From: Armillaria gallica
Taxonomy: Eukaryota > Basidiomycota > Agaricomycetes > Agaricales > Physalacriaceae
DNA: 64,000 nucleotides
Direction: 5' to 3'
Assembly: GCA_037576215.1 (NCBI GenBank)
Contig: JBANDB010000021.1
Location: 1 to 64,000 of the forward strand
A program made the position numbers and the translations under genes. Positions within the stretch are counted from its first letter, which is position 1, and every line of letters begins with the position of its first letter. Of this stretch, positions 11,210 to 21,600 are shown piece by piece. The notes beneath the pieces are model-generated. The model saw nothing but the letters and a program-made list of their open reading frames with translations, had not been told where the DNA came from and did not search any database.

Positions 11210-12501
11210 ATGGCTCCTAGAACCCACGAGCAATGGGTCGCAGACCAGACCAGACCGATGCCCGCTGTCGTCACTGCCGACTTGAGCGGGAAGACGCTCG
11301 TCCTGATTGGTGCCAATACCGGACTGGGATTTGAAGCGGCAAAACATTTTGCTAGGATGAACCCTGCTCGGCTGGTGCTGACTGCAAGAGATGAAGCAAA
11401 CGGGAAACAGGCTCTGGCCCGTATGTTTATCTGAAGACCAGATCTATGAGCCTGACTGATCGTTGCCATTACAGAGATCCAAGAAGAGACTGGCTACTCC
11501 AAGGCGGAGCTATGGATCATTGATGTCGCCAATTTCAGCAGCGTCGTCGCTTTTGCCGATAGGGCGGAGCGGGAACTGGACCGATTAGATATACTCGTAG
11601 AGAATGCTGGTGTTGCGACATCGGACTACGAACAAGTGGAAGGTTGGGAGAAGACGTACGTAGCGCATCACTTTTTTTGGTAAACAAAGGCTCGTGATCA
11701 TCTCAGCATACATACGAACAACCTTGGCCCCGGCTTACTCGCTATTCGGATGATCCCGAAGATGCTCGAAACCGCTCGCAAACATTCCGTCAACCCAAGA
11801 CTGGTGGTCGTGGCGAGCGACGTGCATTATTGGACGAAGATTGAAAAGGATGTCATCGCTTCCCCCAGCATCCTTGCCAAACTATCAGACAAAGGGTATT
11901 GCACGCAAGAGTATGTCGATCTCTTACTACTCATTTCTTCTCATTGAGCTGTTGACAGAGTGATGGATCACCGATACTATGATACCAAATGTACGTATCA
12001 TTCTGCTTTCTCTCTACGGACACCCCCTCATGCCGCCGTACAGTGCTAAATGTTCTCTTTGCCCGAGCTCTGCAACTCCACGTCCCGTCCTCCCCAGTGA
12101 TCACCGTCAACTCTGTTAACCCGGGACTCTGTTTCTCGGGCCTCGGGTCTGGTGCTGCTCCTGAGAAAGCGGAACGCATGCGAAAGAAGCGAGAAGAGTT
12201 TGCGTTCACTACGGAAGAGGGCAGCCGGCAGCTGGTCTACGGCGCCGTTGGGTCTCTGGATGATGAGGAGAAGCTTCGTGGCAAGTATATTCAAATGTCC
12301 GAAGTCGTGGAGGAGAGCGACTTTGTGATCAGCGAGGATGGGAAGATCGTCCAGGATCAAGTTTGGGTGAGCAATTCTTTGTTAAGGAGATCGTGGGGTA
12401 TTGACTTTTTTTTTTGCGTTTAGGAGGAGATGTTGGAGATTTTTGGTCAAATTGATCCCAAGGTTTCTGAGGTGGTCAAAGCGTATCTGACGAAGGCTTG
12501 A
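11210..12501 (+). CDS. Short-chain dehydrogenase/reductase (SDR), six exons
   Basis: Exons 11210-11420, 11475-11655, 11707-11910, 11959-11990, 12044-12366 and 12424-12501 join into 342 aa with consistent phases and GT-AG introns of 48-57 nt. The Rossmann glycine motif reads GANTGLG (residues 34-40; the usual first threonine before it is isoleucine). Other SDR marks are DVAN near residue 87, NAG at 114-116, the serine in VVVASDVHYW and the catalytic YxxxK as Y205/K209, followed by LLNVLFARAL. Such enzymes oxidise or reduce alcohols and ketones with NAD(P)(H); the layout is closest to retinol-dehydrogenase-like or WW-oxidoreductase-like fungal SDRs. Substrate is unknown. It lies about 4 kb from the terpene synthase, so a tailoring role is possible but unproven. 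No lesion seen. Confidence 0.88.
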
Positions 12502-13040
12502 TATTCGCGGATGTGATGAATGTACAGTATGTCGGTCGATTTGCTATCACCGTTCCGTCCTTTTTGAGTCGGTGCAGATTTTGTTGCATGTAAGTTGAAG
12601 CCATTTTTTATCTTGTGCCGCACATCTACCAAGAGGACTGCTCCCCTCCGGCGGGGCATCAACCTTATGAAGGACTCTTTTACTACACCGTTCACTCTGA
12701 TTTTAGCGGCCAGTCATGATCGTGCTGGCGGGAACGCGTATGGACTCTGCTAATTCTCTACCTTGATATCTCTTAATATCATTGAGGAGTGCTTGACGCG
12801 AACGCGTTTACCGACGAGATTCTCACTTCAAGTTAGTAATCCCTTAGCGTGTGACACTTACGGCTGTTTTTTTTTTTTTTGCTTGTCCTATCTTCAAACC
12901 CGAAAGGTAGTCGATCAGAGCTTGCATAGACTTAGGACTTCCTATTCTCGTACTGAACCGGGAACCTCAGCCTTAATTTCCACCACTATGTTACTGCGTT
13001 GAGCGGAAGGCCGCGGGCCGGAGCGACGGAGATAACCTTT
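12502..13040. other. Intergenic, nothing identified
   Basis: Contains a run of twelve or more T near 12868. No gene or repeat noticed. Confidence 0.4.
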
Positions 13041-14320
13041 TTTGTTTTTGCGCGCCCATCTTTGTCTTTTTCCACCATCGTCCTGCCTTCTGGACATTGT
13101 GCTCGGCAATAACTGCCTATTCGCCGAGATACCTCTCTTTGAAGCAATGGTGAAGACTCGTGGGGTTCAAATGACGATCTGTCCATGGTGCGCATCCAAA
13201 TCCATTTTCTTTTCAATGATTTCAAACCAAAATCTGATTTAATGAGCCTGACCCGGCTTGCTGGGCTTGACGATATCTTTTATACCCCTCTAAGACTTTT
13301 CTTATCACTGCCTAATGGTCATGTCGCTCACCGTCTCGTTTTCGCAGGCACCGCGTATCTCGCTCTGGGCATGGACATAGCCACCTAAAATCCCAAGCTC
13401 CATCCATTGTCTCACGACGGCCATGTTGCGCGTGGCTCTTAACCCCTTGACCCCTTCAATGATTCCCAAAAACTGATCGTAATGTCTACGAGCAGGGTCG
13501 CTGGATTTGACGATACTCCCGTATACGACTCTGATGGAATGCAGTGATCATTGCTTTAGGCGGACAAGTCACTGGTGTCTAGTACTGCGTCTAATGTCCA
13601 TACGCCCTCGGAATCCAAGAGTCAAGGCTGTGCGTATTGAACCATTCGAGACCGACCTTGTGCATATTTCGACTGTCTTTACATACCTGATCATGAGTTT
13701 ATTCCTGGGTTCACCGAAGCTGACGACATCCTATGCTCTTATGAAACCTGTTCATCTCCTTTTTTTTTCTTTCGGAGATTTGTATGCTCGTGACCCTACT
13801 TGCTTCAGATTTTACCATTTCGAGGGATGTCCCTTAACGCCATGTCCTCTTTGCTCCGCGGCCTTTCAGTGACTCAAAAAACCCCGATTTTCATGAGTGC
13901 GACCTATGCCAGACTTGATGACTTTTCGTGACTGAGCGTCATCATTCATTATGCTGCGAATTGGTTTGGACGAGTGCCGTTGGAATGAATCTGGATCAGT
14001 CGGGGGGAGTGACTAGAACGGCGTCTTTTTGATGTAAGTATATCAGCCGTGCTTAGCGGCGGATGACTGCCGCGAACGGTCTTACTTGCCCTCTCAGAGT
14101 CGCCATGTCATACAGTCGATCCTTGACTTCATCATTCATCTCTCTCGTGGCCCTCGTCGATCTAGTCCAGCCCCCTGACCATCACTCACTGCCACCTAGA
14201 GTGCCAAGAAGGTCACAAAACCACTATAAAAGCTACCGTCTCTTTACTTTAATACCTCATCTTCTACTTGAAGCATTCTGATCTTCGTCTTGTCGGGAAT
14301 TGATCATTCCACCTCTTGTT
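13040..14320 (+). repeat. Duplicated upstream region, copy 3
   Basis: Diverged duplicate of 3050-4160, with its 5' portion also at 1-440. It ends at the second secreted-protein gene. Confidence 0.75.
14225..14231 (+). promoter_or_regulatory. TATA box of the 14325 gene
   Basis: TATAAAA 94 bp before the ATG, conserved in position with the copy at 4061. Confidence 0.65.
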
Positions 14321-14324
14321 CTCA

Positions 14325-14976
14325 ATGTTCTCTTCAGTCATCTTCCTCTCTGCTCTCATCTTCTCTGCCGCTACTGCTTCGCCCTTGGAGGCTCGGAGCA
14401 CCTGTCATCCCGACTTTGAGGGTACTATTCTCACTGTGGCCAACTATGGTACTTTACCTGCTTGGTCATTCAAGTGGTCGTCCGACCCAACCGTCGGTTC
14501 ACCCGTCATCGTTAACAATTCGCCTTCGAGGTGGTCCTTCCAGCAGAACGGCGATTACGATCCCCCCACCTACACTGCCAAGTACGCGTCGTTTTCACTT
14601 TTCGCTGTCGAGTTTTTTCTGACAAGAATCTCACAGGAACGTAGATAACCTCTTCGTTGCCGTCGAACTCGATGGTGGGAGGCTGATCATGGACAACGTC
14701 GATTGGTCAGGTAGCAATGTGTATGTTCTTGTCTCGCCTTCTTAATGACTGACTCACTCGGTATACAGGAACCAGAAATGGAATGTTGAATGCGCGTCGT
14801 GTGCTACGGACATCGCCCATCAGACGGGCGTTGTCGCTTCGGGATGCAACATCTCTCCGGCCTCTCCCAGCGCTAACGGGTTATGTGTCGGACACACTGG
14901 GTTTCGTAGTCAATTGTCCTTGGTTGCTTGCCCCAGCGGGGGGTATGGGAGTTTTTATTTCTCGGTTTCAGATTGA
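14325..14976 (+). CDS. Small secreted protein, copy B (three exons)
   Basis: Exons 14325-14581, 14637-14720 and 14769-14976 give 182 aa. The introns (55 and 48 nt) are at the same codon positions as in copy A at 4166. The signal peptide core is VIFLSALIFSAATA, followed by ASPLEAR and the mature STCHPDFEG. Blocks shared with copy A include SFQQNG, AVELDGGRLIMDNVDWSGSN (one L-G region differs) and VNQKWNVEC; cysteines at CASC, GC, LC and AC are kept. The C-terminus is longer than in copy A (AC followed by a glycine-rich stretch and FYFSVSD). Coding differences are mostly conservative and the frame is open, so both copies appear to be under constraint. Extracellular; function unknown. Confidence 0.8.
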
Positions 14977-15039
14977 AGGATAGGGTAGGCTGGATTTGGG
15001 AGGTTTCTTTTAAAAAAATGTCTACGTTGCCTTCGTTAA

Positions 15040-15731
15040 GATACCATGAGTTGATATAGTTGTATGCATACCTAATAGTTGAACAATATTCTTGTTCGAA
15101 GCAATACTTCAGCTGTCATAAGCTTGTAAAATATCGAGGGGATTTATACACGTCAAGCGCCCGGGAAGCCTCCGCGGAATTAAATATCTTATTGAGATGT
15201 GTTTTCAAATTCAGGGCAACGTGAATCGGATCATCTGATCGCATCTAGAAGGACTTTGCCTTCACAAAAACGGAGAGTCTGACACTCCAGTTCCTGCACA
15301 AGGGGCCTTTCCCACTAACAAAGACACAATGGGATTTCATTCGGCTACGGCGCGTACAAGTCTACACACCTGGGAAAAGACGCATCGCAGAATGGCTCGA
15401 GTACCCTCGGTCTGCGGCTAGTGTTCGTACTTTGGTGTCTTAGAGGGCAAGTCTTGGTTAACAAGAGAGGATGTTTGCCTGCTTCATATACGTTGACCTC
15501 TGGATTGTCTTCAGGGAAATTTAGAAAGTTGCTCCTCTGTCATACTACGGACTTGCACTTCGGTATCAAAATTGCATGCGTCAAGGTAATATATTCTGAC
15601 ACAAGGTATGGGAATGGCGGCATTAAGGACCTGTCCGTGGTTTTAGTCAAATGACGCGCATTATGGTGTGAATTCAAAACGGACTGGCAGGATTAAGCAA
15701 AACACCATGACGCTCTTACAAGGGAAGCACC
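15040..15731 (+). repeat. Duplicated segment S, copy 1 left half (split by the retrotransposon)
   Basis: From GATACCATGAGTTGA at about 15040 this sequence runs parallel to 26808-27400 with high identity (for example CGCCCGGGAAGCCTCCGCGG near 15159 and 26925). It is interrupted at 15731 by the copia element and resumes at 20549. Confidence 0.9.
15727..15731 (+). other. Target-site duplication GCACC (left)
   Basis: GCACC immediately before the 5' LTR is repeated right after the 3' LTR (20544-20548). The unoccupied copy of the segment has a single GCAAC at the corresponding place (about 27390). Confidence 0.92.
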
Positions 15732-15944
15732 TGTTAGCAGAGCAAGCCGTACACGAACGTTCAACCGGACCTTACCCGAGCACGAATAATCGTGTCTCTA
15801 CTCGAACTTTCTAACTTACTAACTTAGCTACAATTTGGGACACTTGTAGAACTTACTAGAATATCTGTAGAGGTATAAAAGCCTCGTAGTCGTACCGCTA
15901 TACATTATAATTTTACTCTTCTTCTCATACTATTACTGCTAATA
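15732..15944 (+). repeat. 5' LTR
   Basis: Begins TGTTAGCAG and ends CTGCTAATA, imperfect inverted termini (TG...TA rather than TG...CA). A TATA box lies inside at 15874-15880 and would drive element transcription. Confidence 0.95.
15874..15880 (+). promoter_or_regulatory. TATA box in the 5' LTR
   Basis: TATAAAA, about 64 bp before the LTR end; the same motif sits in the 3' LTR at 20473. Confidence 0.7.
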
Positions 15945-15956
15945 GGTTATGGGCCC
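15945..15956 (+). other. Primer-binding site matching the initiator tRNA anticodon arm
   Basis: GGTTATGGGCCC directly follows the LTR. Its reverse complement, GGGCCCATAACC, equals the anticodon stem-loop sequence of eukaryotic initiator tRNA-Met rather than the tRNA 3' end. Priming by a cleaved half-tRNA is established for Drosophila copia and Ty5, so the same is inferred here. Confidence 0.75.
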
Positions 15957-16018
15957 CGGCCATAACTGAATCTCAACGATAGCATACTCACCTCGCATAG
16001 ACTCACTGTCAATCTATC

Positions 16019-19000
16019 ATGTCTACCAACACTTTCTCATCCACTGCGAAACTCGGCGAGTACTTCGCCAAGCTCCCCACATGCAAGGCTGATGGCACGA
16101 ACTGGATCTTCTTTCGTGACCGCTTCCTGTTTGCCATTGATGCTGCGGGTCTGAGCGACCATTTCGAGGATGTCGTGACTGCGACAGAACCGACTGTACC
16201 AGCTGTGGTAGATCCGAAGAATCCCACAGCAGACGAGACGAAGGCGCTGAATGAGTACGCGAAGAAGCGCCGGATTTGGAAGTCTGAGCAGGCCGTAATC
16301 AAGCAGGGAATCGCATCAGTCATTTCGGATTCGTTATTCTTGAAGGTCAAGGGCGAGGCAACGGCGAAAGCGATGTGGGAGAAGGTAAAGTCGGAGTATG
16401 AGAAGAAATCGAAGATGGTCACGGTTGACCTGCGCCGGAAGCTCCAGGATGAGCGATGCGCAGAAGGAGGTGATGTAAAGACTCACCTCACGAAGCTACA
16501 GTCCATACGCGAGGACCTCATCGCGATGGGAGCGGACCCAGGCGACGATAACTTCGTCGCAATAGTCCTTGGATCACTCCCCACCTCATTCGAAACATAC
16601 CTCTCTGCGCTTACAGGCGCATCGACACTCCTTGGCAAGGCTCTCGATCCCGACATGGTGCTACAGGGCATCAGCGATGAAGCAGACCGACGGAAGGTCA
16701 GGTCAGCAGGGAAGGGCGAGAAGGAAGCCGCATTCTATAGTGGGAACAGCGGAAAGAAGTCAAGGAAATCGGTGGAGTGCTATAACTGCCACCGTAAGGG
16801 ACATATGTCGAGGGATTGTTGGTCGAAGGGAGGAGGAAAAGAAGGCCAAGGCCCAAGGAAGGGCCGTGGACAAGCAAACTCGGCAAAGGTAGACAAGGAG
16901 TTTGATGCCGCATGGTTTGCGGAGGAAGAAGAAGACGATGAGGAAGACTTCTCGGATCTACCATCCCTCCAGGACGTCAGCGATAGTGAAGACGAGGACA
17001 GTGATGATGAAGCTGATGAACTAGACATCAGTACACCAGAGCTCATTGGAGAAATAACCTCACTTACCTCTGGGAACCTTGCAGCAGCTGTTGCTGACAC
17101 AGAGCGCGAGCACGAAGTTGACATCTTCGACTCCGGCGCTACGCAGCATATGACACCTTCACGTCATCGGTTGATGAATTATACGGCTATCAAGCCTCGA
17201 GGAATAATGGCAGCGGATAAGAAGAAGTTCGAAGCACTTGGGAAGGGTGACATGCATATCACGATTCCTAATGGGAAGAATCAGACGACGAAGGTCCTTG
17301 TTAAGGATGTACTCCACGCACCTAATCTCGGAGTTACACTCCTTTCTGTTGGTCGCATCACCCAGGCAGGCTATTCCCTTGATTTCAAGGATGAGGAATG
17401 CCGCATTTTTGACAAGAAGCATCACCAAATTGGATCAATACCTCACGTCAATGGGCTATACAGACTCCGTGTACCGGTTCCCCATCCAGAAGCCCATCAC
17501 ATTGATGATGGACCACGTATTGTGACACCCGATGAATTGCATCGTCTGATGGGTCATCTTCCAGTTGATGCGGCGAAGAAGCTTGTCAAGGATCAATTAG
17601 TTGATGGTCTGGAACTCGATGAAGGAAGCCCTACCTCGAAGGATCAATGCCCATCATGTCTGCATGGTAGAATGACCAGGAAAGCAGTCTCCAAGTCTAG
17701 GGAGAATGACGCGTCAGGGGGAGTAGGCGATCAGGTTCACAGTGACGTGTGGGGACCAGCAACCATCGAGACACCCCAGCATAAGAAATACTACGTCACT
17801 TTCACAGACGACGCATCGCGCTACTCTGTAGCCATGCTACTCCACTCAAAAGACGAGACGTTGCAGTCATTTAAAGACCTTGAGGCAAGATGGGACAAGG
17901 TTCATGGTATCAAGATAAAGATATTGCATTCGGACAGAGGAGGAGAATACAAGAGTCATGAGTTTGATGACTACCTAGCGGAGAAAGGAATCCAGCGCCG
18001 CTTCACGGTCCATGACACACCCGAACATAATGGAGTCGCCGAGAGACTCAACCGAACACTCCTTGAGAAGGTCCGAGCCATGCTCCATGCTGCAGGACTG
18101 CCGAATAACTTGTGGGGCGAGGCACTGAAGCATGCCATTTGGTTGAAGAATCGGACATCGTCGAAGGCTATTGGTGGTCGTACACCATTCGAGGTGTTCC
18201 ATAAATCGAAGCCAGACTTGCGGGATATCCAAGAATGGGGTTGCAAGGTCTGGGTACATGTCGAAGATGGTTCGAAGCTCGAAGGACGTGCTCGCGAGGG
18301 TCGGTGGCTTGGTTTTGACCAAGAAAGCAATGGACATCGAATTTATTACCCAAATAATCGCTCCATACACGTTGAACGCAGCGTTAAATTCCCAGAAACA
18401 CGCAGAAGTGAAGGAGGGATACATAGAGTGCTGAATGAGGGGGAGAATGCAGTGGTTAGTGATGAAAAGAAGACGGAAAACATCCAGCACGCACCTGCAT
18501 TACCCAAACCAGCATCCCTTTCCCTACCAGGTTCTCCACTCACCACACCACCAGACACCCCTCCATCGAGCCCAGCATTGAAGACAACAAAGCCAATTGC
18601 ACCACAAGACATTTCGAGTAAAATTGATGTGCAGAACATTATCGAAGGCACTCGAACACGTCGAGCTGCTCATCTTGTCCAGACCGAGCCGGTTGCTGAC
18701 TCAGACATAATGGAGTATGCATATTTGGCTGTGGGAGATCTATCGGATGAACCAGGTGTTGAAGAAGCAATGACAAGGGAAGATTGGCCGCTGTTCAAAC
18801 AGGCCATGGATGTCGAGATAGAAGCGATGAAGAGGACAGGCACATTCGGTGATGGACCCGTGCCAATGCCGATCGGACACAATATCGTCGGATCAAAGTG
18901 GGCTCTTCGCATCAAACGCAAAGCTAACGGAGAGATTGATAAATACAAGGCTCGTCTCGTAGCTCGTGGCTTCACTCAAGTACAAGGTGTTGACTACTTT

Positions 19001-20323
19001 GAGACTTTCTCACCTACTGCCAAATTATCATCTCTTCGAACCATTCTGTCCATTGCAACACGCTACGACTGGGACATCAAACTTTTTGATTACTCTGCTG
19101 CTTTTCTTAATGGCGAGTTTTCAGACAACGAAGAGATCTACATGGAGCAGCCACCACACTACACAAATGGAAATCCAAATGAGGTCATCCGCCTCCGACG
19201 CACTATATACGGACTAAAGCAGTCAAGTCGAAAGTGGTACGAGAAGCTTACCACATCACTCGCCACATTAGGATTTCATGCGCTTCATAACGATCATGCG
19301 GTCTACCGTCTCATCAGAGGAGACGACATCATTTTAATGGCCATTCATATTGATGATAGCACGATCACCGGCACGTCTCCTACCCTAATCGATGGAATTC
19401 AGGAAGAAATTGCACGGATATTCAAAATCACAATGCTTGGACCGCTAAACTGGCTTCTTGGGATGGAAGTCAAACGGGATCGCAAGAACCACACCCTATC
19501 AATTTCACAGACAACATACATTGACTCACTACTGCGGAAATTCAGGATGACTGACTGCAAATCAGTCTCTGTACCGCTCGATCCCATGACTCAGATATCA
19601 CGGGAGCAATGTCCCAACACTCCAAGTGACGTTGCAGATATGCAAGGTGTTCCATACAGGGAACTCATTGGCGGCCTAATTTGGCTTTCTACTGCTACTC
19701 GACCAGACCTTGCGTTCACAGTCTGTGTTCTATCACGTTTTCTTGATAACCCCGGACGTCCCCATTGGAATGCAGCAAAGCGTGTGCTACAGTACCTTAA
19801 GGGTACATGTACTTTGGGACTTACTTACGGCAGATCAAACGAGACACACGGTCTCGATATCTATACAGATGCCGATGGTATGTCACTTGAGCATCGCAAA
19901 GCCATATCGGGCTATGCATTTATTCTGAACGGCGCCGCGGTCTCATGGTCATCAAAGCAGCAGGAAATCACAGCGCTATCCACCACTGAAGCAGAGTATA
20001 TCGCTCTGACTTACACTGCAAAAGAAGCCATGTGGTATCGGTTCTTTCTGGCTGAATTATTCGGATCAATCGCCATCCCATTCATCATCTATAGCGACAA
20101 TCAGTCCGCCATATCACTTGCGCATGCTGAACTCGGACAGTTCCATGCCCGTACGAAACATATTGATATTCGATATCATTTCATCCGCGAGAAAATCCAA
20201 GAAGGAACATTCGAAGTCATCTATTGCCCGACTTCTGAGATGACCGCAGATATCCTAACCAAGGCACTCGCATCATTCAAGTTCAAACCCCTCGTTGAAG
20301 CTCTTGGACTGATTTCGGCTTGA
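16019..20323 (+). CDS. Copia gag-pol polyprotein
   Basis: 1434 codons without a stop. Domains in order: a gag region (about 30-225); a CCHC zinc knuckle with C254, C257, H262 and C267; an acidic linker; the aspartic protease DSG at 371-373; the pre-integrase HH-CC zinc finger (about 505-550); the integrase core with D576, D639 and E675, spaced exactly 35 between the last two; reverse transcriptase (about 940-1180) with the HIDD catalytic pair D1112/D1113; and RNase H with D1284, E1326 or its neighbour E1324, and D1360. The polyprotein would be cut by its own protease. Gag and Pol are in one frame with no frameshift, as in copia. Its stop codon overlaps the purine-rich tract before the 3' LTR. 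Every catalytic residue is present. Confidence 0.95.
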   Translation: MSTNTFSSTAKLGEYFAKLPTCKADGTNWIFFRDRFLFAIDAAGLSDHFEDVVTATEPTVPAVVDPKNPTADETKALNEYAKKRRIWKSEQAVIKQGIASVISDSLFLKVKGEATAKAMWEKVKSEYEKKSKMVTVDLRRKLQDERCAEGGDVKTHLTKLQSIREDLIAMGADPGDDNFVAIVLGSLPTSFETYLSALTGASTLLGKALDPDMVLQGISDEADRRKVRSAGKGEKEAAFYSGNSGKKSRKSVECYNCHRKGHMSRDCWSKGGGKEGQGPRKGRGQANSAKVDKEFDAAWFAEEEEDDEEDFSDLPSLQDVSDSEDEDSDDEADELDISTPELIGEITSLTSGNLAAAVADTEREHEVDIFDSGATQHMTPSRHRLMNYTAIKPRGIMAADKKKFEALGKGDMHITIPNGKNQTTKVLVKDVLHAPNLGVTLLSVGRITQAGYSLDFKDEECRIFDKKHHQIGSIPHVNGLYRLRVPVPHPEAHHIDDGPRIVTPDELHRLMGHLPVDAAKKLVKDQLVDGLELDEGSPTSKDQCPSCLHGRMTRKAVSKSRENDASGGVGDQVHSDVWGPATIETPQHKKYYVTFTDDASRYSVAMLLHSKDETLQSFKDLEARWDKVHGIKIKILHSDRGGEYKSHEFDDYLAEKGIQRRFTVHDTPEHNGVAERLNRTLLEKVRAMLHAAGLPNNLWGEALKHAIWLKNRTSSKAIGGRTPFEVFHKSKPDLRDIQEWGCKVWVHVEDGSKLEGRAREGRWLGFDQESNGHRIYYPNNRSIHVERSVKFPETRRSEGGIHRVLNEGENAVVSDEKKTENIQHAPALPKPASLSLPGSPLTTPPDTPPSSPALKTTKPIAPQDISSKIDVQNIIEGTRTRRAAHLVQTEPVADSDIMEYAYLAVGDLSDEPGVEEAMTREDWPLFKQAMDVEIEAMKRTGTFGDGPVPMPIGHNIVGSKWALRIKRKANGEIDKYKARLVARGFTQVQGVDYFETFSPTAKLSSLRTILSIATRYDWDIKLFDYSAAFLNGEFSDNEEIYMEQPPHYTNGNPNEVIRLRRTIYGLKQSSRKWYEKLTTSLATLGFHALHNDHAVYRLIRGDDIILMAIHIDDSTITGTSPTLIDGIQEEIARIFKITMLGPLNWLLGMEVKRDRKNHTLSISQTTYIDSLLRKFRMTDCKSVSVPLDPMTQISREQCPNTPSDVADMQGVPYRELIGGLIWLSTATRPDLAFTVCVLSRFLDNPGRPHWNAAKRVLQYLKGTCTLGLTYGRSNETHGLDIYTDADGMSLEHRKAISGYAFILNGAAVSWSSKQQEITALSTTEAEYIALTYTAKEAMWYRFFLAELFGSIAIPFIIYSDNQSAISLAHAELGQFHARTKHIDIRYHFIREKIQEGTFEVIYCPTSEMTADILTKALASFKFKPLVEALGLISA

Positions 20324-20330
20324 GGGGGAG

Positions 20331-20543
20331 TGTTAGCAGAGCAAGCCGTACACGAACGTTCAACCGGACCTTACCCGAGCACGAATAATCGTGTCTCTAC
20401 TCGAACTTTCTAACTTACTAACTTAGCTACAATTTGGGACACTTGTAGAACTTACTAGAATATCTGTAGAGGTATAAAAGCCTCGTAGTCGTACCGCTAT
20501 ACATTATAATTTTACTCTTCTTCTCATACTATTACTGCTAATA
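20331..20543 (+). repeat. 3' LTR
   Basis: Identical over all 213 bases to the 5' LTR by direct comparison. Preceded by the purine tract TGAGGGGGAG at 20321-20330 that primes plus-strand synthesis. Confidence 0.95.
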
Positions 20544-20990
20544 GCACCTCACACTAGATGCTTCCGAAGACATTCAAATCAAAGGGCTCATGAAAAAAGC
20601 TGATAATCGTTTCCATCTTCCCTTCAAGCCGGACATCTTCCCCTTCCCAGCTACACAAGAAAATGAGTGCTTGCACGCTTATGAACGACGAGACTGCTCA
20701 CCGAGTCTCTTAAGGAATCGGACATTGGTCGTTTCTTTTTGGGGCGTTGCACCAAATTTCTGTTCGTGGTAGAAGTTCATGAAAGCACGATGAAACGAAA
20801 AGTGTAGTTCCAAAGTAGGGATCATAGCAAGTCGTGGCTCGTGAAAGAGGTTTACTGGCGAGCAATCTACATATCCAACGCCACACACGTGGTCTGCGTT
20901 GACGGAGAGAATGTAAAGTACTGTCCACCCGATAAGGTTGGACGACAGAATAAGTTCATAAACGCTGAAACGGGGACAACTAGCAAGATC
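20544..20990 (+). repeat. Duplicated segment S, copy 1 right half
   Basis: The first five bases are the right-hand target duplication. The rest parallels 27391-27760 (GGGCTCATGAAAAAAGCTGATAA, then the stretch to CCAACGCCACACACGTG). A minus-strand frame starting MCGVGY is kept in both copies (20888 and 27744) with many substitutions, hinting at a former coding exon. Confidence 0.88.
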
Positions 20991-21035
20991 TTGGGAACTG
21001 CTTGGGGGCTTGATTGTTGCTAAGGCGATCGTTAT

Positions 21036-21059
21036 GGGGTGGTGGTGGTGGTGGTGGTG
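21036..21059 (+). repeat. (GGT)n microsatellite
   Basis: About seven GGT/GTG units in a row. Simple sequence with no coding sense. Confidence 0.9.
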
Positions 21060-21189
21060 AGCGAGAAGTAATGCAGGACCAAATCAAGCAACAAGGAGTT
21101 GCGATGTGGTGCGCAAGATTGGCGATCTCGGGAAGAAAAACAGATACAATACTTCGACGGACAGCGTCCTATCTCCGCAGCAAAGTTAG

Positions 21190-21600
21190 TATAAGGTCTG
21201 TCTAAACGTCAAATAAGAGAAAACGGAGCAAACGCGAGAACGTACAAATAATCTTATGCGGACCGTTGAGGTAGAGAAGCGAACTAGAGGAAATTAGCAG
21301 GATAATTTAGGGAAGCAAGAGAAACTCAGGCATTTTCAAGACTTCCTGGTTCTAACTAGTCTCTGGGGAAGGCGCTCGGCCTAGATAACAACAGGCGGTT
21401 GTTGACAATGCCGTTGAAAGAAATCGGCGGAATCTGAATGCGTGAAAACGGCGCTACTTGTCAGGATATAGACTCTGCTCTTCAACGCATTGCACTTGGA
21501 GATGCCTTGGCTTTTGTTTCTCGCTTTTATTACCAATCTGTGAAGGAGCGATGGACGACAACGGTCATCTCTAGACTGAAAATCATATTAAAAGGCACGC
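21190..21600 (-). repeat. Dispersed repeat R1, copy 2
   Basis: Inverted relative to 9390-9985 and parallel to 26400-26810. It carries GGCGCTCGGCC near 21372 and TTTTGTTTCTCGCTTTTAT near 21514 in the expected order. Confidence 0.65.

Larger units (their letters stand above)
15732..20543 (+). mobile_element. Full-length Ty1/copia LTR retrotransposon
   Basis: A 4812-bp element with identical 213-bp LTRs, a 5-bp target duplication, a primer-binding site abutting the 5' LTR, one intact gag-pol frame and a purine-rich tract (GAGGGGGAG) before the 3' LTR. The order protease, integrase, reverse transcriptase, RNase H is diagnostic of the Copia/Pseudoviridae group. Identical LTRs mean that the insertion is recent, since they are made identical at insertion. 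It lies within duplicated segment S, whose other copy lacks it. The element carries no extra gene. All visible parts needed for transposition are present, so it may be active. Confidence 0.95.

Noticed and set aside
16009..16422. 137-codon minus-strand frame over the copia gag region
   Set aside because: Antisense shadow of the gag-pol frame, which has clear domains on the plus strand. The same applies to the other minus-strand frames at 16483-19587.
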